The notes under the pieces: generated by a model | Database searches by the model: none | What the model was told of the DNA's origin: nothing | What the model saw: the letters and a program-made list of their open reading frames with translations, nothing else | Shown here: piece by piece, positions 51,037-60,216 of the stretch | How positions within the stretch are numbered: the stretch's first letter is position 1 | Layout of the letters: each line of letters starts with the position of its first letter | Assembly (NCBI RefSeq): GCF_003858655.1 | Contig: NZ_RQXV01000012.1 | Span: 62,001 to 126,000, forward strand | Source of the DNA: Amphritea balenae | GTDB taxonomy: Bacteria; Pseudomonadota; Gammaproteobacteria; Pseudomonadales; Balneatricaceae | Direction of reading: 5' to 3' | Length of the DNA: 64,000 bases | Made by a program: the position numbers and the translations under genes

Positions 51037-52244
51037 AAAAAAGCGGGAACAACAATCCAGACACTTCAGGTAAGAAGGAAGATGTGATTGAGGGAGAACT
51101 GATCGACAAGGAAAGCATCCCCGCCGAACCGAATGAAAAGGCACAAGGTTCTGAAGCGGATAACCCGCCTGAAGCTGCGCCAAAGGCTGACAAACCAGCC
51201 AAGCAGCCTGCAGGCTGGCCAGGCAAGCTGGCTCTGCTGTTGGCACTAATTGCCATTGTCGGGGTGGTTTATCTTTACTGGATGCAGATGCAGGCAGGTA
51301 ATCAACTGGCTCAATCGCAGCAGCAAACAAATTCCTCTGTGGATAAAGCGATAGCACAAAGCCAGCAACAGACAGATCAGAAACTAACCTCCCTAAGCAA
51401 ACAACTGAGCAGCCTTGAAAACAACGCACAGCAAGAACAGGCTAATATCAGTGAACTTCAGGATCGTCTGACCCGCAGCATCAAACAGGTCACTGCGGAA
51501 CAAAAGAACACCCAAAAAGACTGGTTACTGGCTGAAGTTGAATACCTTCTTCGACTGGCAAATCAACGGGTACTGATGGAACAGACGCCTCAGGGGGCAT
51601 TACAACTACTCCGCTCCGCCGATAAGATCCTCAGCGAGACCGACGATGTTACTATCTATGAAATCCGTAAAGCTGTTGCGGCTGACATCGCTGCCTTAGA
51701 AGCCGTTCCGGCACTGGATACCGAAGGTGTGTTTCTACGTCTTGGCGCTTTGAATGCTCAGGTCACTCAGCTGCAGGTAATTCCCCTGACCGAACAACAT
51801 AAGCTGCCTGAAATTGTGGGCCAGGTCACCAGCGAAGACTTCGCCTCCAGCTGGAGTGAAGATGTTAAGCAGGCCTGGGCGAAAGTATCTGACAAGTTCA
51901 ACCAGCTAGTCGTAATACAGGACCGCAGCGAGCCGATCGAGCCACTGCTGTCACCGCAGCAAAGTTATTACCTGCAACAGAACCTGCACCTGATGCTAGA
52001 GCAGGCTCAGTTGTCATTGCTACAGCGTAAGCAGAAGAGCTATCAGAATAGCCTGACTAAAGCACAGAGCTGGGTTAGCACTTACTTCGAGCAGAACCAT
52101 AGCAATACTCAGGCACTGCTTAAAGCACTCAAAGGGCTTGAGGAAGTTGAAGTAGCCCCTGAAATGCCTGATATTTCCGGCTCTTTAGCCGCACTGAAAG
52201 GCTATCTCAAGGATATGCGTAAGCTGAAGGAAGGAGCCGCCTGA
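51033..52244 (+). CDS. hemX: HemX-type membrane protein of the haem operon
   Basis: A 403-residue bitopic membrane protein. Residues 1-60 are polar and Pro/Glu/Lys rich, 64-84 form one membrane helix, and the rest is an alpha-helical periplasmic domain with Gln-rich coiled coil (SQQQTDQKLTSLSKQLSSLE). It is often labelled uroporphyrinogen-III methyltransferase, but no SAM methyltransferase domain is seen. The function is unknown; a role in organising haem synthesis is inferred from the conserved operon position. It overlaps both neighbours by a few bases. Confidence 0.9.
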   Translation: MKKSGNNNPDTSGKKEDVIEGELIDKESIPAEPNEKAQGSEADNPPEAAPKADKPAKQPAGWPGKLALLLALIAIVGVVYLYWMQMQAGNQLAQSQQQTNSSVDKAIAQSQQQTDQKLTSLSKQLSSLENNAQQEQANISELQDRLTRSIKQVTAEQKNTQKDWLLAEVEYLLRLANQRVLMEQTPQGALQLLRSADKILSETDDVTIYEIRKAVAADIAALEAVPALDTEGVFLRLGALNAQVTQLQVIPLTEQHKLPEIVGQVTSEDFASSWSEDVKQAWAKVSDKFNQLVVIQDRSEPIEPLLSPQQSYYLQQNLHLMLEQAQLSLLQRKQKSYQNSLTKAQSWVSTYFEQNHSNTQALLKALKGLEEVEVAPEMPDISGSLAALKGYLKDMRKLKEGAA

Positions 52245-53509
52245 TGAAACGTCTATTTATCCTGCTACTGGTATTAATGTTTGCCGGTGCCTGGGTTGGT
52301 CAGATGATGATCCAGGATTCCGGCTATACCCTGCTCGCCTATGGTCAAACCACCATTGAGATGAGTATGTGGGTGTTTGTCGTACTGTTGATAGCGCTCT
52401 TCCTCGCACTGCACTGGGGCTTAAACCTGCTTAACAGCTCGCTTAAGTCGGGTACCCGTTTGCGTCTTTGGAGTGGCGGTAGAAGTCAGCGAATTGCTCA
52501 GGCTAAAACCCTGAAAGGACTGATTGCACTGTCAGAGGGTAACTGGTGGAAAGCCCAGCGCTTACTTTCACAGTCCGCTGATAAAAACAGCCTGCCTCTG
52601 ATTAACTATATCGCTGCAGCCCGAGCCGCACAGGAGCAAGGCAGCGAAGCCACCTGCGATGAGCTATTGCAGAAAGCACTCGCCTCAACACCGGGCGCCG
52701 AAGTTGCTGTCGGTGTCATTCAGGCACAAACACAACTTTCCCGGGGACAGCTGGAGCCCTGCCTGGCAACACTGCTGAGCTTACGTAAGAAAGCCCCGAA
52801 GAATACTTACGTTATGAAGTTGCTGCGGGAAGTCTATATTCAGCTATGTGACTGGCACGCACTGCAACAACTGATTCCTGAGCTACGCCGTCATAAAGTA
52901 CTTAAAGATGACAAGCTAACCCAGACCGAACAGCTCTGCTATCAGCGCCTGCTAGAGCATAGTATCGCGCTTCCAGAGGGCACGGCCCTGGAGGATAAGC
53001 GTAAAGCATTAGGAGAGACCTGGCATAACATGCCTGGTCAGTTAAACAAAGATGATGTTCTGGCACGTCATTACACTCAGCTATTAGTGAGTATCGGCGC
53101 TGAAGCCAAAGCAGAACCTGTATTACGTGAGCTGATTAAACGTAAATGGGATGATGAACTGGTCAGCCTGTACGGCAAGATTGAAGGCGAAAATCCTAAT
53201 AAACAGTTGGATGCGGCACGAAAGTGGCTGAAAGATTACCCGCTAAACCCATACCTTCTTCTAACATTAGGTCGCCTGTCACAGCGTAATCAGCACTGGG
53301 GAAAAGCCGTTACTTACTTTGAACAGAGTCTGGAACAGCAACCACAAGCCGAAACCTTAAGTGAACTGGCCCGCTTACTTCAGAATCTGGGTGAAACTGA
53401 ACGGACTCAAAAACTGATGGAAAAACATCTGGGTCTTATCGGCGGCGGACTACCTGCACTACCACTTCCGGAGAAAGGCACTACCCTGGCCGCACCTGAA
53501 GTACAGTAG
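52244..53509 (+). CDS. hemY: HemY-type TPR membrane protein of the haem operon
   Basis: A 421-residue inner-membrane protein with two N-terminal membrane helices (about 3-22 and 40-60) and a C-terminal domain of helical TPR-like repeats (LKGLIALSEGNWWKAQRLLS, then WGKAVTYFEQSLEQQPQAET). This is the proteobacterial HemY (PF07219 type), not the protoporphyrinogen oxidase of the same name in Bacillus. Its exact function is unknown. It overlaps hemX by one base and ends the operon at a terminator. Confidence 0.92.
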   Translation: MKRLFILLLVLMFAGAWVGQMMIQDSGYTLLAYGQTTIEMSMWVFVVLLIALFLALHWGLNLLNSSLKSGTRLRLWSGGRSQRIAQAKTLKGLIALSEGNWWKAQRLLSQSADKNSLPLINYIAAARAAQEQGSEATCDELLQKALASTPGAEVAVGVIQAQTQLSRGQLEPCLATLLSLRKKAPKNTYVMKLLREVYIQLCDWHALQQLIPELRRHKVLKDDKLTQTEQLCYQRLLEHSIALPEGTALEDKRKALGETWHNMPGQLNKDDVLARHYTQLLVSIGAEAKAEPVLRELIKRKWDDELVSLYGKIEGENPNKQLDAARKWLKDYPLNPYLLLTLGRLSQRNQHWGKAVTYFEQSLEQQPQAETLSELARLLQNLGETERTQKLMEKHLGLIGGGLPALPLPEKGTTLAAPEVQ

Positions 53510-53565
53510 TCAGGCGCTGCTAAGCGACTTACCTGAAGTCACCTACGGCGCTTACTAGTAAACAC

Positions 53566-53592
53566 AAAAAAACGCACCTCAGTGCGTTTTTT
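53566..53592. terminator. Bidirectional terminator after hemY
   Basis: AAAAAAACGCAC/GTGCGTTTTTT (53566-53577, 53582-53592) with a CTCA loop and T-runs on both strands; it also lies after the convergent DOPA-dioxygenase-like gene. Confidence 0.92.
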
Positions 53593-53604
53593 ATTGTCCA
53601 ACCT

Positions 53605-53958
53605 TTACTTCAGACCATCCAGATCAATAGCACAGCTATCACCCAGCCAGTAAGCATGCTCGGTATGATCCCGGATAGCATCTTCTGACTGGGCATGCAC
53701 TAGCACACTCAATCCCTGGCGATGCTCATCCAGCCAGGGAATAAATCGATCAAAGTCTTTAGTCGAAAACAGAATCTGTACACTCCAGCGGGTATGCGGA
53801 CCAACAAGACGCTGATGGATACGTCCTACTTTAAGACTGAACAGCCGGGCTATATCTTCTGCCAACGGCTCAACATAGCCGACAGTCTCTGCATCAAAAT
53901 AAATATGTGCGTGATAGGCCTGATGAATATTTACCGGCCGACGAGGTTCTGTAACCAC
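53605..53958 (-). CDS. DOPA 4,5-dioxygenase family protein
   Basis: A small (117-residue) protein resembling the DOPA 4,5-dioxygenase family (PF08883 type): AYHAHIYFDAETVGYVEPLA, HQRLVGPHTRWSVQILF and HAQSEDAIRDHTEHAYWLG, with several conserved histidines that may bind a metal. The bacterial function is not known. The chosen start is GTG (53956-53958), with GGAGAG four bases before it; an earlier GTG at 53982 lies inside the preceding terminator hairpin and is rejected. It follows the reductase gene on the same strand but is separated by a terminator. Confidence 0.8.
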   Translation of the reverse strand: MVTEPRRPVNIHQAYHAHIYFDAETVGYVEPLAEDIARLFSLKVGRIHQRLVGPHTRWSVQILFSTKDFDRFIPWLDEHRQGLSVLVHAQSEDAIRDHTEHAYWLGDSCAIDLDGLK

Positions 53959-53971
53959 ATTACTCTCCAAC

Positions 53972-53994
53972 AAAAAGCGCACCCAGAGGTGCGC
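53972..53994 (-). terminator. Terminator between the reductase gene and the DOPA-dioxygenase-like gene
   Basis: On the minus strand GCGCACC/GGTGCGC (53977-53994) has a TCTG loop and is followed by T5 (53972-53976). It ends only a few bases before the ribosome-binding site of the next gene, so expression of that gene probably depends on read-through. Confidence 0.85.
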
Positions 53995-54023
53995 ATCAGG
54001 TTCACCTACAAAAGGATCTGCCT

Positions 54024-55061
54024 TTATTTATTTCTCGGGGCGTAAGCAAACACATCGGCATGCATATGAGACTCCTCAAAGCCCTTTTCTTCACAAGCAT
54101 CAAGCAATGCGTAAACCATAGCAGGTGAACCACTGGTGAAGATTTCAACATCATCAAAGCTATTAAAATCAGCAACCAAAGCCGTAGGCAGCAGGCCTGT
54201 ACGACCGGCCCAGCCAGGACTATTACCCGGTTCACTCACGACCAGATGAACATGCACATTAGTATGCTCTGAAGCCCACTGCAGTGGTAACTTCTCCAGG
54301 TAAAAATCTTTTTCTACCCGAGCCCCCCAATAGATATGGATAGGGTTGCTCACCTGATTAGCTAGCAGATGCTCGGCCATACTCTTTATCTGGGAGAAGC
54401 CCGTACTGGCCGCCGCTAGCACAATAGTGGTTTGTGGGTTTAGCTGACCCGCCTCCAGATAACAATCACCTTTGGGTAGTTCTATCTCAACACTAGGGTT
54501 GTTTAGCAGATGATCCATGATAGCGAGGGACATCTCCCCATCAGGAATTTTGCGAATATGCAGCTCCACATCACTACTAAAATCAGGCGCACTGCCAATT
54601 GAAAACGCCGCACGACGCTGATCTGGCAAAATAATTTCCAGATACTGCCCCGCATGAAACTCTATCGCCTGACGCCCGGTTACCGGCAAGTGCAGACGCA
54701 CACGATAAACATCATCACTCAATTGTTCGACTGCCGAAATATCACAAACCAGTTTTTTCACTAGCAATTCTCCAGGACGTAACAGCCCTTCAATTTTCAC
54801 CCTAATATCACTACGTGGTACCGCGGTACACGCAAAAACCTGCGAGGACTTATGCCCCTCTTCTATACTGAGATCCAACTCAGGATAACGCTGAATAATA
54901 CTGCCCTGCATTAGGGTGAGCTGACAAATTTCACACACCCCGTTACGACAGCTGGATCTCATTTTATAACCTGCAGCAACCATACTATCCAGTATTGGTT
55001 GGCCTGCATGTGCCGTTATTTCATATCGTTCATTGATTGAAATAACGAAACGTTCAGTCAT
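54024..55061 (-). CDS. [2Fe-2S] ferredoxin fused to a flavin/NAD(P)H reductase
   Basis: A 345-residue two-part electron-transfer protein. Residues 1-90 are a plant-type ferredoxin domain with cluster cysteines at 38, 43, 46 and 78 ([13 protein letters not shown]...FACTA). The rest is a ferredoxin-NADP reductase-like module with the flavin motif [11 protein letters not shown] and an NAD(P)-binding part ([20 protein letters not shown], ending [20 protein letters not shown]). Its start overlaps the ubiD stop by eight bases. E. coli has the flavin reductase fre next to ubiD; here the partner also carries an iron-sulphur domain. Supplying reduced flavin for ubiquinone synthesis is inference. Confidence 0.85.
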   Translation of the reverse strand: MTERFVISINERYEITAHAGQPILDSMVAAGYKMRSSCRNGVCEICQLTLMQGSIIQRYPELDLSIEEGHKSSQVFACTAVPRSDIRVKIEGLLRPGELLVKKLVCDISAVEQLSDDVYRVRLHLPVTGRQAIEFHAGQYLEIILPDQRRAAFSIGSAPDFSSDVELHIRKIPDGEMSLAIMDHLLNNPSVEIELPKGDCYLEAGQLNPQTTIVLAAASTGFSQIKSMAEHLLANQVSNPIHIYWGARVEKDFYLEKLPLQWASEHTNVHVHLVVSEPGNSPGWAGRTGLLPTALVADFNSFDDVEIFTSGSPAMVYALLDACEEKGFEESHMHADVFAYAPRNK

Positions 55062-56535
55062 CCAGAATGCCTAGCTCATCCCAGATGGCATCTACTTTCT
55101 GTTTAACCGCTTCATCCATGACGATAGGCTCGCCCCATTCACGGTCTGTTTCACCCGGCCATTTATTGGTCGCATCCATACCCATTTTAGAACCCAGGCC
55201 TGAAACAGGTGATGCAAAATCCAGATAATCAATCGGCGTATTATCGATCATTGTCGTATCCCGACTAGGATCCATACGTGTAGTGATTGCCCAAATGACA
55301 TCATTCCAGTCACGCGCATTAATATCATCATCACAGACGATAACAAACTTGGTATACATGAATTGTCGCAAGAACGACCAGACACCCAGCATGACCCGTT
55401 TAGCGTGACCCGGATACTGTTTCTTTATCGTCACTACCGCCATGCGATACGAACAACCTTCAGGCGGCAGATAAAAATCGACAATTTCCGGAAACTGCTT
55501 TTGTAGAATGGGCACAAAAACTTCATTCAGAGCAACGCCCAGGATGGCAGGTTCATCCGGCGGACGACCGGTATAAGTACTGTGATAGATAGGATCTTTA
55601 CGATGGGTAATTCGCTCTACCGTAAACACCGGGAAACTATCCACTTCATTATAATAACCGGTATGATCGCCAAATGGCCCTTCGTCGGCCATCTCTTCCG
55701 GATCGATATAACCTTCCAGAATAAATTCGGCACTGGCAGGCACCTGAAGGTCGCTGCCAATGCACTGAGTAACTTCAGTCTTACCACCGCGCAGCAAACC
55801 GGCAAATGCGTACTCTGACAAGGTATCCGGCACTGGAGTAACCGCACCCAGAATCGTTGCTGGATCAGCGCCTAACGCGACAGCCACTGGAAAATTCTCA
55901 CCCGGATGCTGTTCTTTCCATTCACGGAAATCCAGTGCACCGCCCCGATGAGACAACCAGCGCATAATAAGCTTATTTTTACCGATAACCTGTTGTCGAT
56001 AGATACCCAGATTCTGACGCTGTTTATAGGGCCCCCGGGTAATAACCAAAGGCCAGGTAACCAAGGGAGCCGCATCGCCAGGCCAGCAACGCTGTACCGG
56101 GATAGTGCTCAGATCCACCTCATCACCTTCAATAATATTAGCCTGACAAGGTGCCGACTTAACGACCTTAGGCCCCATATTCAGCACTTGCTTATAGATC
56201 GGCAGCTTATTCCAGGCATCTTTAAGCCCTTTAGGTGGTTCAGGCTCCTTCAGCATGGCTAATAATTTACCGACCTCACGCAGGCTGGCGACATCCTCTT
56301 CGCCCATCCCCATAGCCACCCTTTTGGGTGTGCCAAACAGGTTAGCCAATACCGGATAATCATAGCCTTTCGGATTTTCAAACAGCAGCGCCGGACCAGC
56401 GGCACGCAAAGTACGGTCACAGATCTCGGTCATTTCAAGATCCGGGTCAACCTCTACAGTGATACGCTTCAGCTCACCTTGTTTTTCAAGGATCGCAATA
56501 AAGTCCCGCAGGTCCTTATATTTCAGGTTACTCAT
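55054..56535 (-). CDS. ubiD: 3-octaprenyl-4-hydroxybenzoate decarboxylase
   Basis: Prenylated-FMN-dependent decarboxylase of ubiquinone synthesis. The 493-residue product starts [20 protein letters not shown] and has family blocks [39 protein letters not shown] (with catalytic Glu residues) and the C-terminal [20 protein letters not shown]. Length matches E. coli UbiD (497). It is downstream of rho across a bidirectional-type terminator and overlaps the ferredoxin-reductase gene by eight bases. Confidence 0.97.
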   Translation of the reverse strand: MSNLKYKDLRDFIAILEKQGELKRITVEVDPDLEMTEICDRTLRAAGPALLFENPKGYDYPVLANLFGTPKRVAMGMGEEDVASLREVGKLLAMLKEPEPPKGLKDAWNKLPIYKQVLNMGPKVVKSAPCQANIIEGDEVDLSTIPVQRCWPGDAAPLVTWPLVITRGPYKQRQNLGIYRQQVIGKNKLIMRWLSHRGGALDFREWKEQHPGENFPVAVALGADPATILGAVTPVPDTLSEYAFAGLLRGGKTEVTQCIGSDLQVPASAEFILEGYIDPEEMADEGPFGDHTGYYNEVDSFPVFTVERITHRKDPIYHSTYTGRPPDEPAILGVALNEVFVPILQKQFPEIVDFYLPPEGCSYRMAVVTIKKQYPGHAKRVMLGVWSFLRQFMYTKFVIVCDDDINARDWNDVIWAITTRMDPSRDTTMIDNTPIDYLDFASPVSGLGSKMGMDATNKWPGETDREWGEPIVMDEAVKQKVDAIWDELGILDD

Positions 56536-56550
56536 AGTGTCTCGACAACA

Positions 56551-56583
56551 AAAAAAAGGGCAAGCCTAAGCTTACCCTTTTTT
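56551..56583 (-). terminator. Terminator after rho
   Basis: GGGCAAGC (56558-56565) pairs with GCTTACCC (56570-56577) with one mismatch and a CTAA loop, flanked by A7 and T6 runs. It lies 14 bases after the rho stop and 15 bases before the ubiD start. Confidence 0.8.
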
Positions 56584-56597
56584 AATTTAGAAGTGGA

Positions 56598-57857
56598 TCA
56601 GGAACGACGCATAGACAGGAAGAACTCGTCGTTGGTCTTGAAATCCTTCAGTTTATCGAGCACAAACTCGATCGCTGCAGAATCTTCCATCGGATCCAGT
56701 AGCTTACGCAGAATCCACATCCGCTGTAGCTCTTCTTCCGAGGTTAGCAGGTCTTCACGACGTGTACCGGAGCGACGGATATTGAAGGCAGGATAAACCC
56801 GCTTCTCAGCTACCTTACGATCCAGATGAACTTCAGAGTTACCAGTACCTTTGAATTCTTCAAAGATGACTTCATCCATCTTAGAACCCGTATCAACCAG
56901 TGCTGTCGCGATGATCGTCAGGCTACCACCCTCTTCAATGTTACGAGCCGCACCAAAGAAACGCTTAGGACGTTCCAGCGCGTGAGCATCAACACCACCG
57001 GTCAGGACTTTACCTGATGAAGGAATAACGGTGTTATAGGCTCGTGCAAGACGAGTGATGGAGTCCAGCAAGATTACAACATCCTGCTTGTGTTCAGTCA
57101 GGCGCTTAGCTTTTTCCAGCACCATTTCAGCTACTTGAACGTGACGGGAAGGCGGCTCATCAAAGGTAGAGGCAACCACTTCACCACGCACGGTACGCTG
57201 CATTTCGGTAACTTCCTCAGGACGCTCATCAATCAGTAATACAATCAGATGCACTTCCGGGTTATTACGGGTAATCGAGTTGGCGATATTCTGCAACATC
57301 AGTGTTTTACCCGCCTTAGGCGGAGACACCAACAATGCACGCTGGCCTTTACCCATAGGGCAAACCAGATCGATAACACGGGCAGTCAGATCTTCTGTAC
57401 TACCGTTACCTTGTTCCATTTTCAAACGATCCTGAGCAAACAGCGGCGTCAGGTTCTCAAACAGAATCTTATTTTTAGCGTTTTCAGGCTTATCGAAGTT
57501 AATTTTATCAACTTTCAATAATGCGAAATAACGTTCACTGTCCTTCGGCGGACGAATCTTACCGGAGATGGTATCTCCGGTCCGCAGATTGAAGCGTCGA
57601 ATCTGGCTAGGGGAGACATAAATATCATCCGGACCCGCCAGGTAAGAGCTGTCAGCAGAACGCAGGAAGCCAAAGCCATCCTGTAAAATTTCCAGCACAC
57701 CGTTACCATAGATGTCTTCACCACTCTTAGCGTGACGCTTAAGAATTGCAAAAATAACATCCTGTTTTCGGGAACGCCCCAGATTATCCAGTCCCATCTC
57801 TTTTGCTATTTCTAGCAATTCAGGAACGCTTTTCTTTTTAAGTTCGGTAAGGTTCAT
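56598..57857 (-). CDS. rho: Transcription termination factor Rho
   Basis: Hexameric RNA helicase that ends untranslated transcripts. The 419-residue product starts [20 protein letters not shown] (N-terminal helix bundle). It has the RNA-binding cold-shock-like domain ([20 protein letters not shown]), Walker A PPKAGKT, Walker [16 protein letters not shown] and the R-loop. The length equals E. coli Rho (419). It follows trxA on the same strand as in E. coli, with its own predicted promoter at 57978-58006 and a 120-base leader containing a dyad (CCGGATCTCG...AGATCCCGG), which may be used for autoregulation. Confidence 0.98.
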   Translation of the reverse strand: MNLTELKKKSVPELLEIAKEMGLDNLGRSRKQDVIFAILKRHAKSGEDIYGNGVLEILQDGFGFLRSADSSYLAGPDDIYVSPSQIRRFNLRTGDTISGKIRPPKDSERYFALLKVDKINFDKPENAKNKILFENLTPLFAQDRLKMEQGNGSTEDLTARVIDLVCPMGKGQRALLVSPPKAGKTLMLQNIANSITRNNPEVHLIVLLIDERPEEVTEMQRTVRGEVVASTFDEPPSRHVQVAEMVLEKAKRLTEHKQDVVILLDSITRLARAYNTVIPSSGKVLTGGVDAHALERPKRFFGAARNIEEGGSLTIIATALVDTGSKMDEVIFEEFKGTGNSEVHLDRKVAEKRVYPAFNIRRSGTRREDLLTSEEELQRMWILRKLLDPMEDSAAIEFVLDKLKDFKTNDEFFLSMRRS

Positions 57858-57977
57858 AACGTATATGTAGACAGACGGATCAACGCCTCATGGAGAGCAG
57901 TTTAATAACCATTCAGGAAGATTGAATTGGTATTGTGGAACCGGATCTCGACACAGATCCCGGTAGTTGGAGATGAC

Positions 57978-58006
57978 ACTATAATGACTTGGTCAAAAAG
58001 AGTCCA
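57978..58006 (-). promoter_or_regulatory. Predicted rho promoter
   Basis: TGGACT (58001-58006), a 17-base spacer and TATAGT (57978-57983) on the minus strand; the -10 box is five of six. Start of transcription would be near 57971, about 115 bases before rho. Confidence 0.55.
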
Positions 58007-58051
58007 GTTAATTGGAGAGTAAACCTTGATCCCGGTCACTCTCCTATAAAG

Positions 58052-58378
58052 TTACAGGCTGGCTTCAATAAATGCGGCCAGCTGAGATTTAGACAGAGCA
58101 CCCACCTTAGTAGCCTCAACATTACCATCTTTAAACAGCATCAGCGTTGGAATACCACGGATACCAAATTTAGGCGGCGTCTCATTATTCTCATCAATAT
58201 TCAGCTTACAAACCTTCAGTTTGCCAGCATAGTCTTTGGCGATCTCTTCCAAAACCGGCGCAATCATTTTACAAGGACCACACCACTCAGCCCAGTAATC
58301 AACCAGCACCGCACCTTCGGCCTTCAGAACATCATCTTCGAATGACCCATCGGTCACGTTTACAATATTTTCACTCAT
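58052..58378 (-). CDS. trxA: Thioredoxin 1
   Basis: Cytosolic dithiol reductant. The 108-residue product has the active site WCGPC with Cys-33 and Cys-36 and the conserved [14 protein letters not shown] with the cis-proline. Length matches the family (108-109). It lies upstream of rho on the same strand, the usual trxA-rho order, and is divergent from ppx. Confidence 0.97.
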   Translation of the reverse strand: MSENIVNVTDGSFEDDVLKAEGAVLVDYWAEWCGPCKMIAPVLEEIAKDYAGKLKVCKLNIDENNETPPKFGIRGIPTLMLFKDGNVEATKVGALSKSQLAAFIEASL

Positions 58379-58421
58379 AAAAAGCCTCTGTAGCGAGATT
58401 CACTCAATATTAATTACCTCG

Positions 58422-58451
58422 ATCATAACATTGTCGCTAAACTATTGTGAA
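58422..58451 (-). promoter_or_regulatory. Predicted trxA promoter
   Basis: TTCACA (58446-58451), an 18-base spacer and TATGAT (58422-58427) on the minus strand, each five of six to consensus, about 45 bases before the trxA start. Confidence 0.6.
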
Positions 58452-58571
58452 TACTACAGATTGCTCAAGCAGCCTTATCAACCCGGATCTATGCTCCACA
58501 TGATATTGCTCATCCGACAGACCGGTGATTTCTGCTAAGCTGAAGCCAAATTCAATTCTGAACAGCATACT

Positions 58572-60089
58572 ATGAATAAAGAAATATCTGCCCTGGATAA
58601 TAGTGATCAGCCTCTCCTAGCCGCAATAGACCTGGGCTCAAACAGCTTTCATATTGTTGTCGCTAAGCTGGTTCAGGGTGAGCTTCAACCGATCGACCTG
58701 CTATCGGATAAAGTGCAATTAGCAGCCGGACTGGATTGCAATCGAATGCTGACCGAAGAAGCGCAGCAGCGAGGACTTGCGTGCCTTGAACGCTTTGCTC
58801 AACGGGTTCGGGACATTCCTTCCCACCGCATCAGAATAGTCGGCACCAATGCACTGAGAGAAGCCGCTAACACCAGTGAATTCATAGCCAAAGCAGAAAA
58901 GCTGATGGGCTGTCCCATCGAAGTTATTTCCGGCATTGAAGAAGCCCGTCTGATTTATCTGGGTGTATCCCACACCCTGGCGAGTGATAGCGAACGCCGA
59001 CTGGTGATCGATATTGGTGGCGGTAGCACCGAGTTTATTGTCGGCGAACGCTTTGAGCCACTGGAACTTGAAAGCCTGGAAATGGGCTGTGTCAGCTTTA
59101 CTAAACGCTACTTTAATGACGGTCTTATCACCGAGAAAAAATTTCAGTTGGCAGTATTTGGTGCGCTACGGGAGCTGCTATCAATTAAGCGTCGCTACCG
59201 CCGTCAGGGCTGGGCAGACTGTGTTGGCTCTTCCGGTACTATCAAAGCGGTACGGCATGCCTGTATCAGTCTGGGATTCTGTGAAGACAGAGTCACCGCC
59301 TCAGCGTTGAAGAAATTAAAAGAGAAGATACTCAGCTATAACCATGTCGACGATATCGATATCGAAGGTTTAAAAGCACAACGCAAAGCGGTGCTGCCTG
59401 CAGGTATCGCCATTTTATCCGCAGCTTTTGATTCCCTTGGCATTAAACAGATCCGCTTCTCTGCTGGCGCGCTCAGAGAAGGGTTGCTATACGACATGAT
59501 CGGTCGCTTGCGTCATGAAGATGTACGGGAGCGCAGCATTAGCGCTCTGATAAAGCGCTATCATGTCGATCAGGATCATATGAACAGAGTTGAGCAAACC
59601 GCGTTGATCGCGCTGACTCAGGTAAGAGATAGCTGGCATCTGGATAATAATGAATACCATAACATGCTCAGCTGGGCCGCCCGCTGTTTTGAAACCGGCT
59701 TAACTATTGCGCATAGCCAGTATCATAAACACAGCGCTTATCTGCTGCTCAATTCAGACCTGCCCGGCTTTACCAAGCGAGAGCAATCTCAACTGGCATC
59801 CATGATGCAGGGTCACCGACGTAAGTTTCCATTAACCCTGTTTGATGCCCTGCCCGCACGTGAAGGCAAACACTATGGCCGTCTGACAGTTCTGTTGCGT
59901 CTGGCGATTGTCCTCCACCGAAGCCGCAGTAAAGAACGTCTACCGGCCTTCAGGCTATCCGCCAAGAAGGGCCAGATTCAACTGACTTTTCCTGACAACT
60001 GGCTCAGCCATCACCCTCTGACCCGAACCGACCTGGAGCAGGAAGCAGGCTATCTGGCGGATGCTGGATTTGAACTCAAGATAAAATAG
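58572..60089 (+). CDS. ppx: Exopolyphosphatase
   Basis: Removes terminal phosphates from polyphosphate; members also hydrolyse pppGpp. The 505-residue protein has the ASKHA-fold motifs AIDLGSNSFHIVVAK (18-32), GTNALREA and LVIDIGGGSTEFIVG, followed by an HD-like helical C-terminal half. Length fits Ppx (about 510). It is divergent from trxA and convergent with pckA; ppk is not beside it, although ppx and trxA/rho neighbour each other as in Pseudomonas. GppA is the closest alternative call. Confidence 0.9.
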   Translation: MNKEISALDNSDQPLLAAIDLGSNSFHIVVAKLVQGELQPIDLLSDKVQLAAGLDCNRMLTEEAQQRGLACLERFAQRVRDIPSHRIRIVGTNALREAANTSEFIAKAEKLMGCPIEVISGIEEARLIYLGVSHTLASDSERRLVIDIGGGSTEFIVGERFEPLELESLEMGCVSFTKRYFNDGLITEKKFQLAVFGALRELLSIKRRYRRQGWADCVGSSGTIKAVRHACISLGFCEDRVTASALKKLKEKILSYNHVDDIDIEGLKAQRKAVLPAGIAILSAAFDSLGIKQIRFSAGALREGLLYDMIGRLRHEDVRERSISALIKRYHVDQDHMNRVEQTALIALTQVRDSWHLDNNEYHNMLSWAARCFETGLTIAHSQYHKHSAYLLLNSDLPGFTKREQSQLASMMQGHRRKFPLTLFDALPAREGKHYGRLTVLLRLAIVLHRSRSKERLPAFRLSAKKGQIQLTFPDNWLSHHPLTRTDLEQEAGYLADAGFELKIK

Positions 60090-60170
60090 CCGATAGAACA
60101 CAGCTATCCTGGCCGCTGAAACTTAGACCGAATTCGAAGCGCTGGTCAAAGCGTTTCGATTTGCAGGCAC

Positions 60171-60201
60171 AAAAAAGGCTTCTGAATAGAAGCCTTTTTT
60201 T
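60171..60201. terminator. Bidirectional terminator between ppx and pckA
   Basis: AAAAAAGGCTTC/GAAGCCTTTTTTT (60171-60182, 60189-60201) with a TGAATA loop and T-runs on both strands, between convergent genes. Confidence 0.92.
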
Positions 60202-60216
60202 AATTGCGTATAGCAG

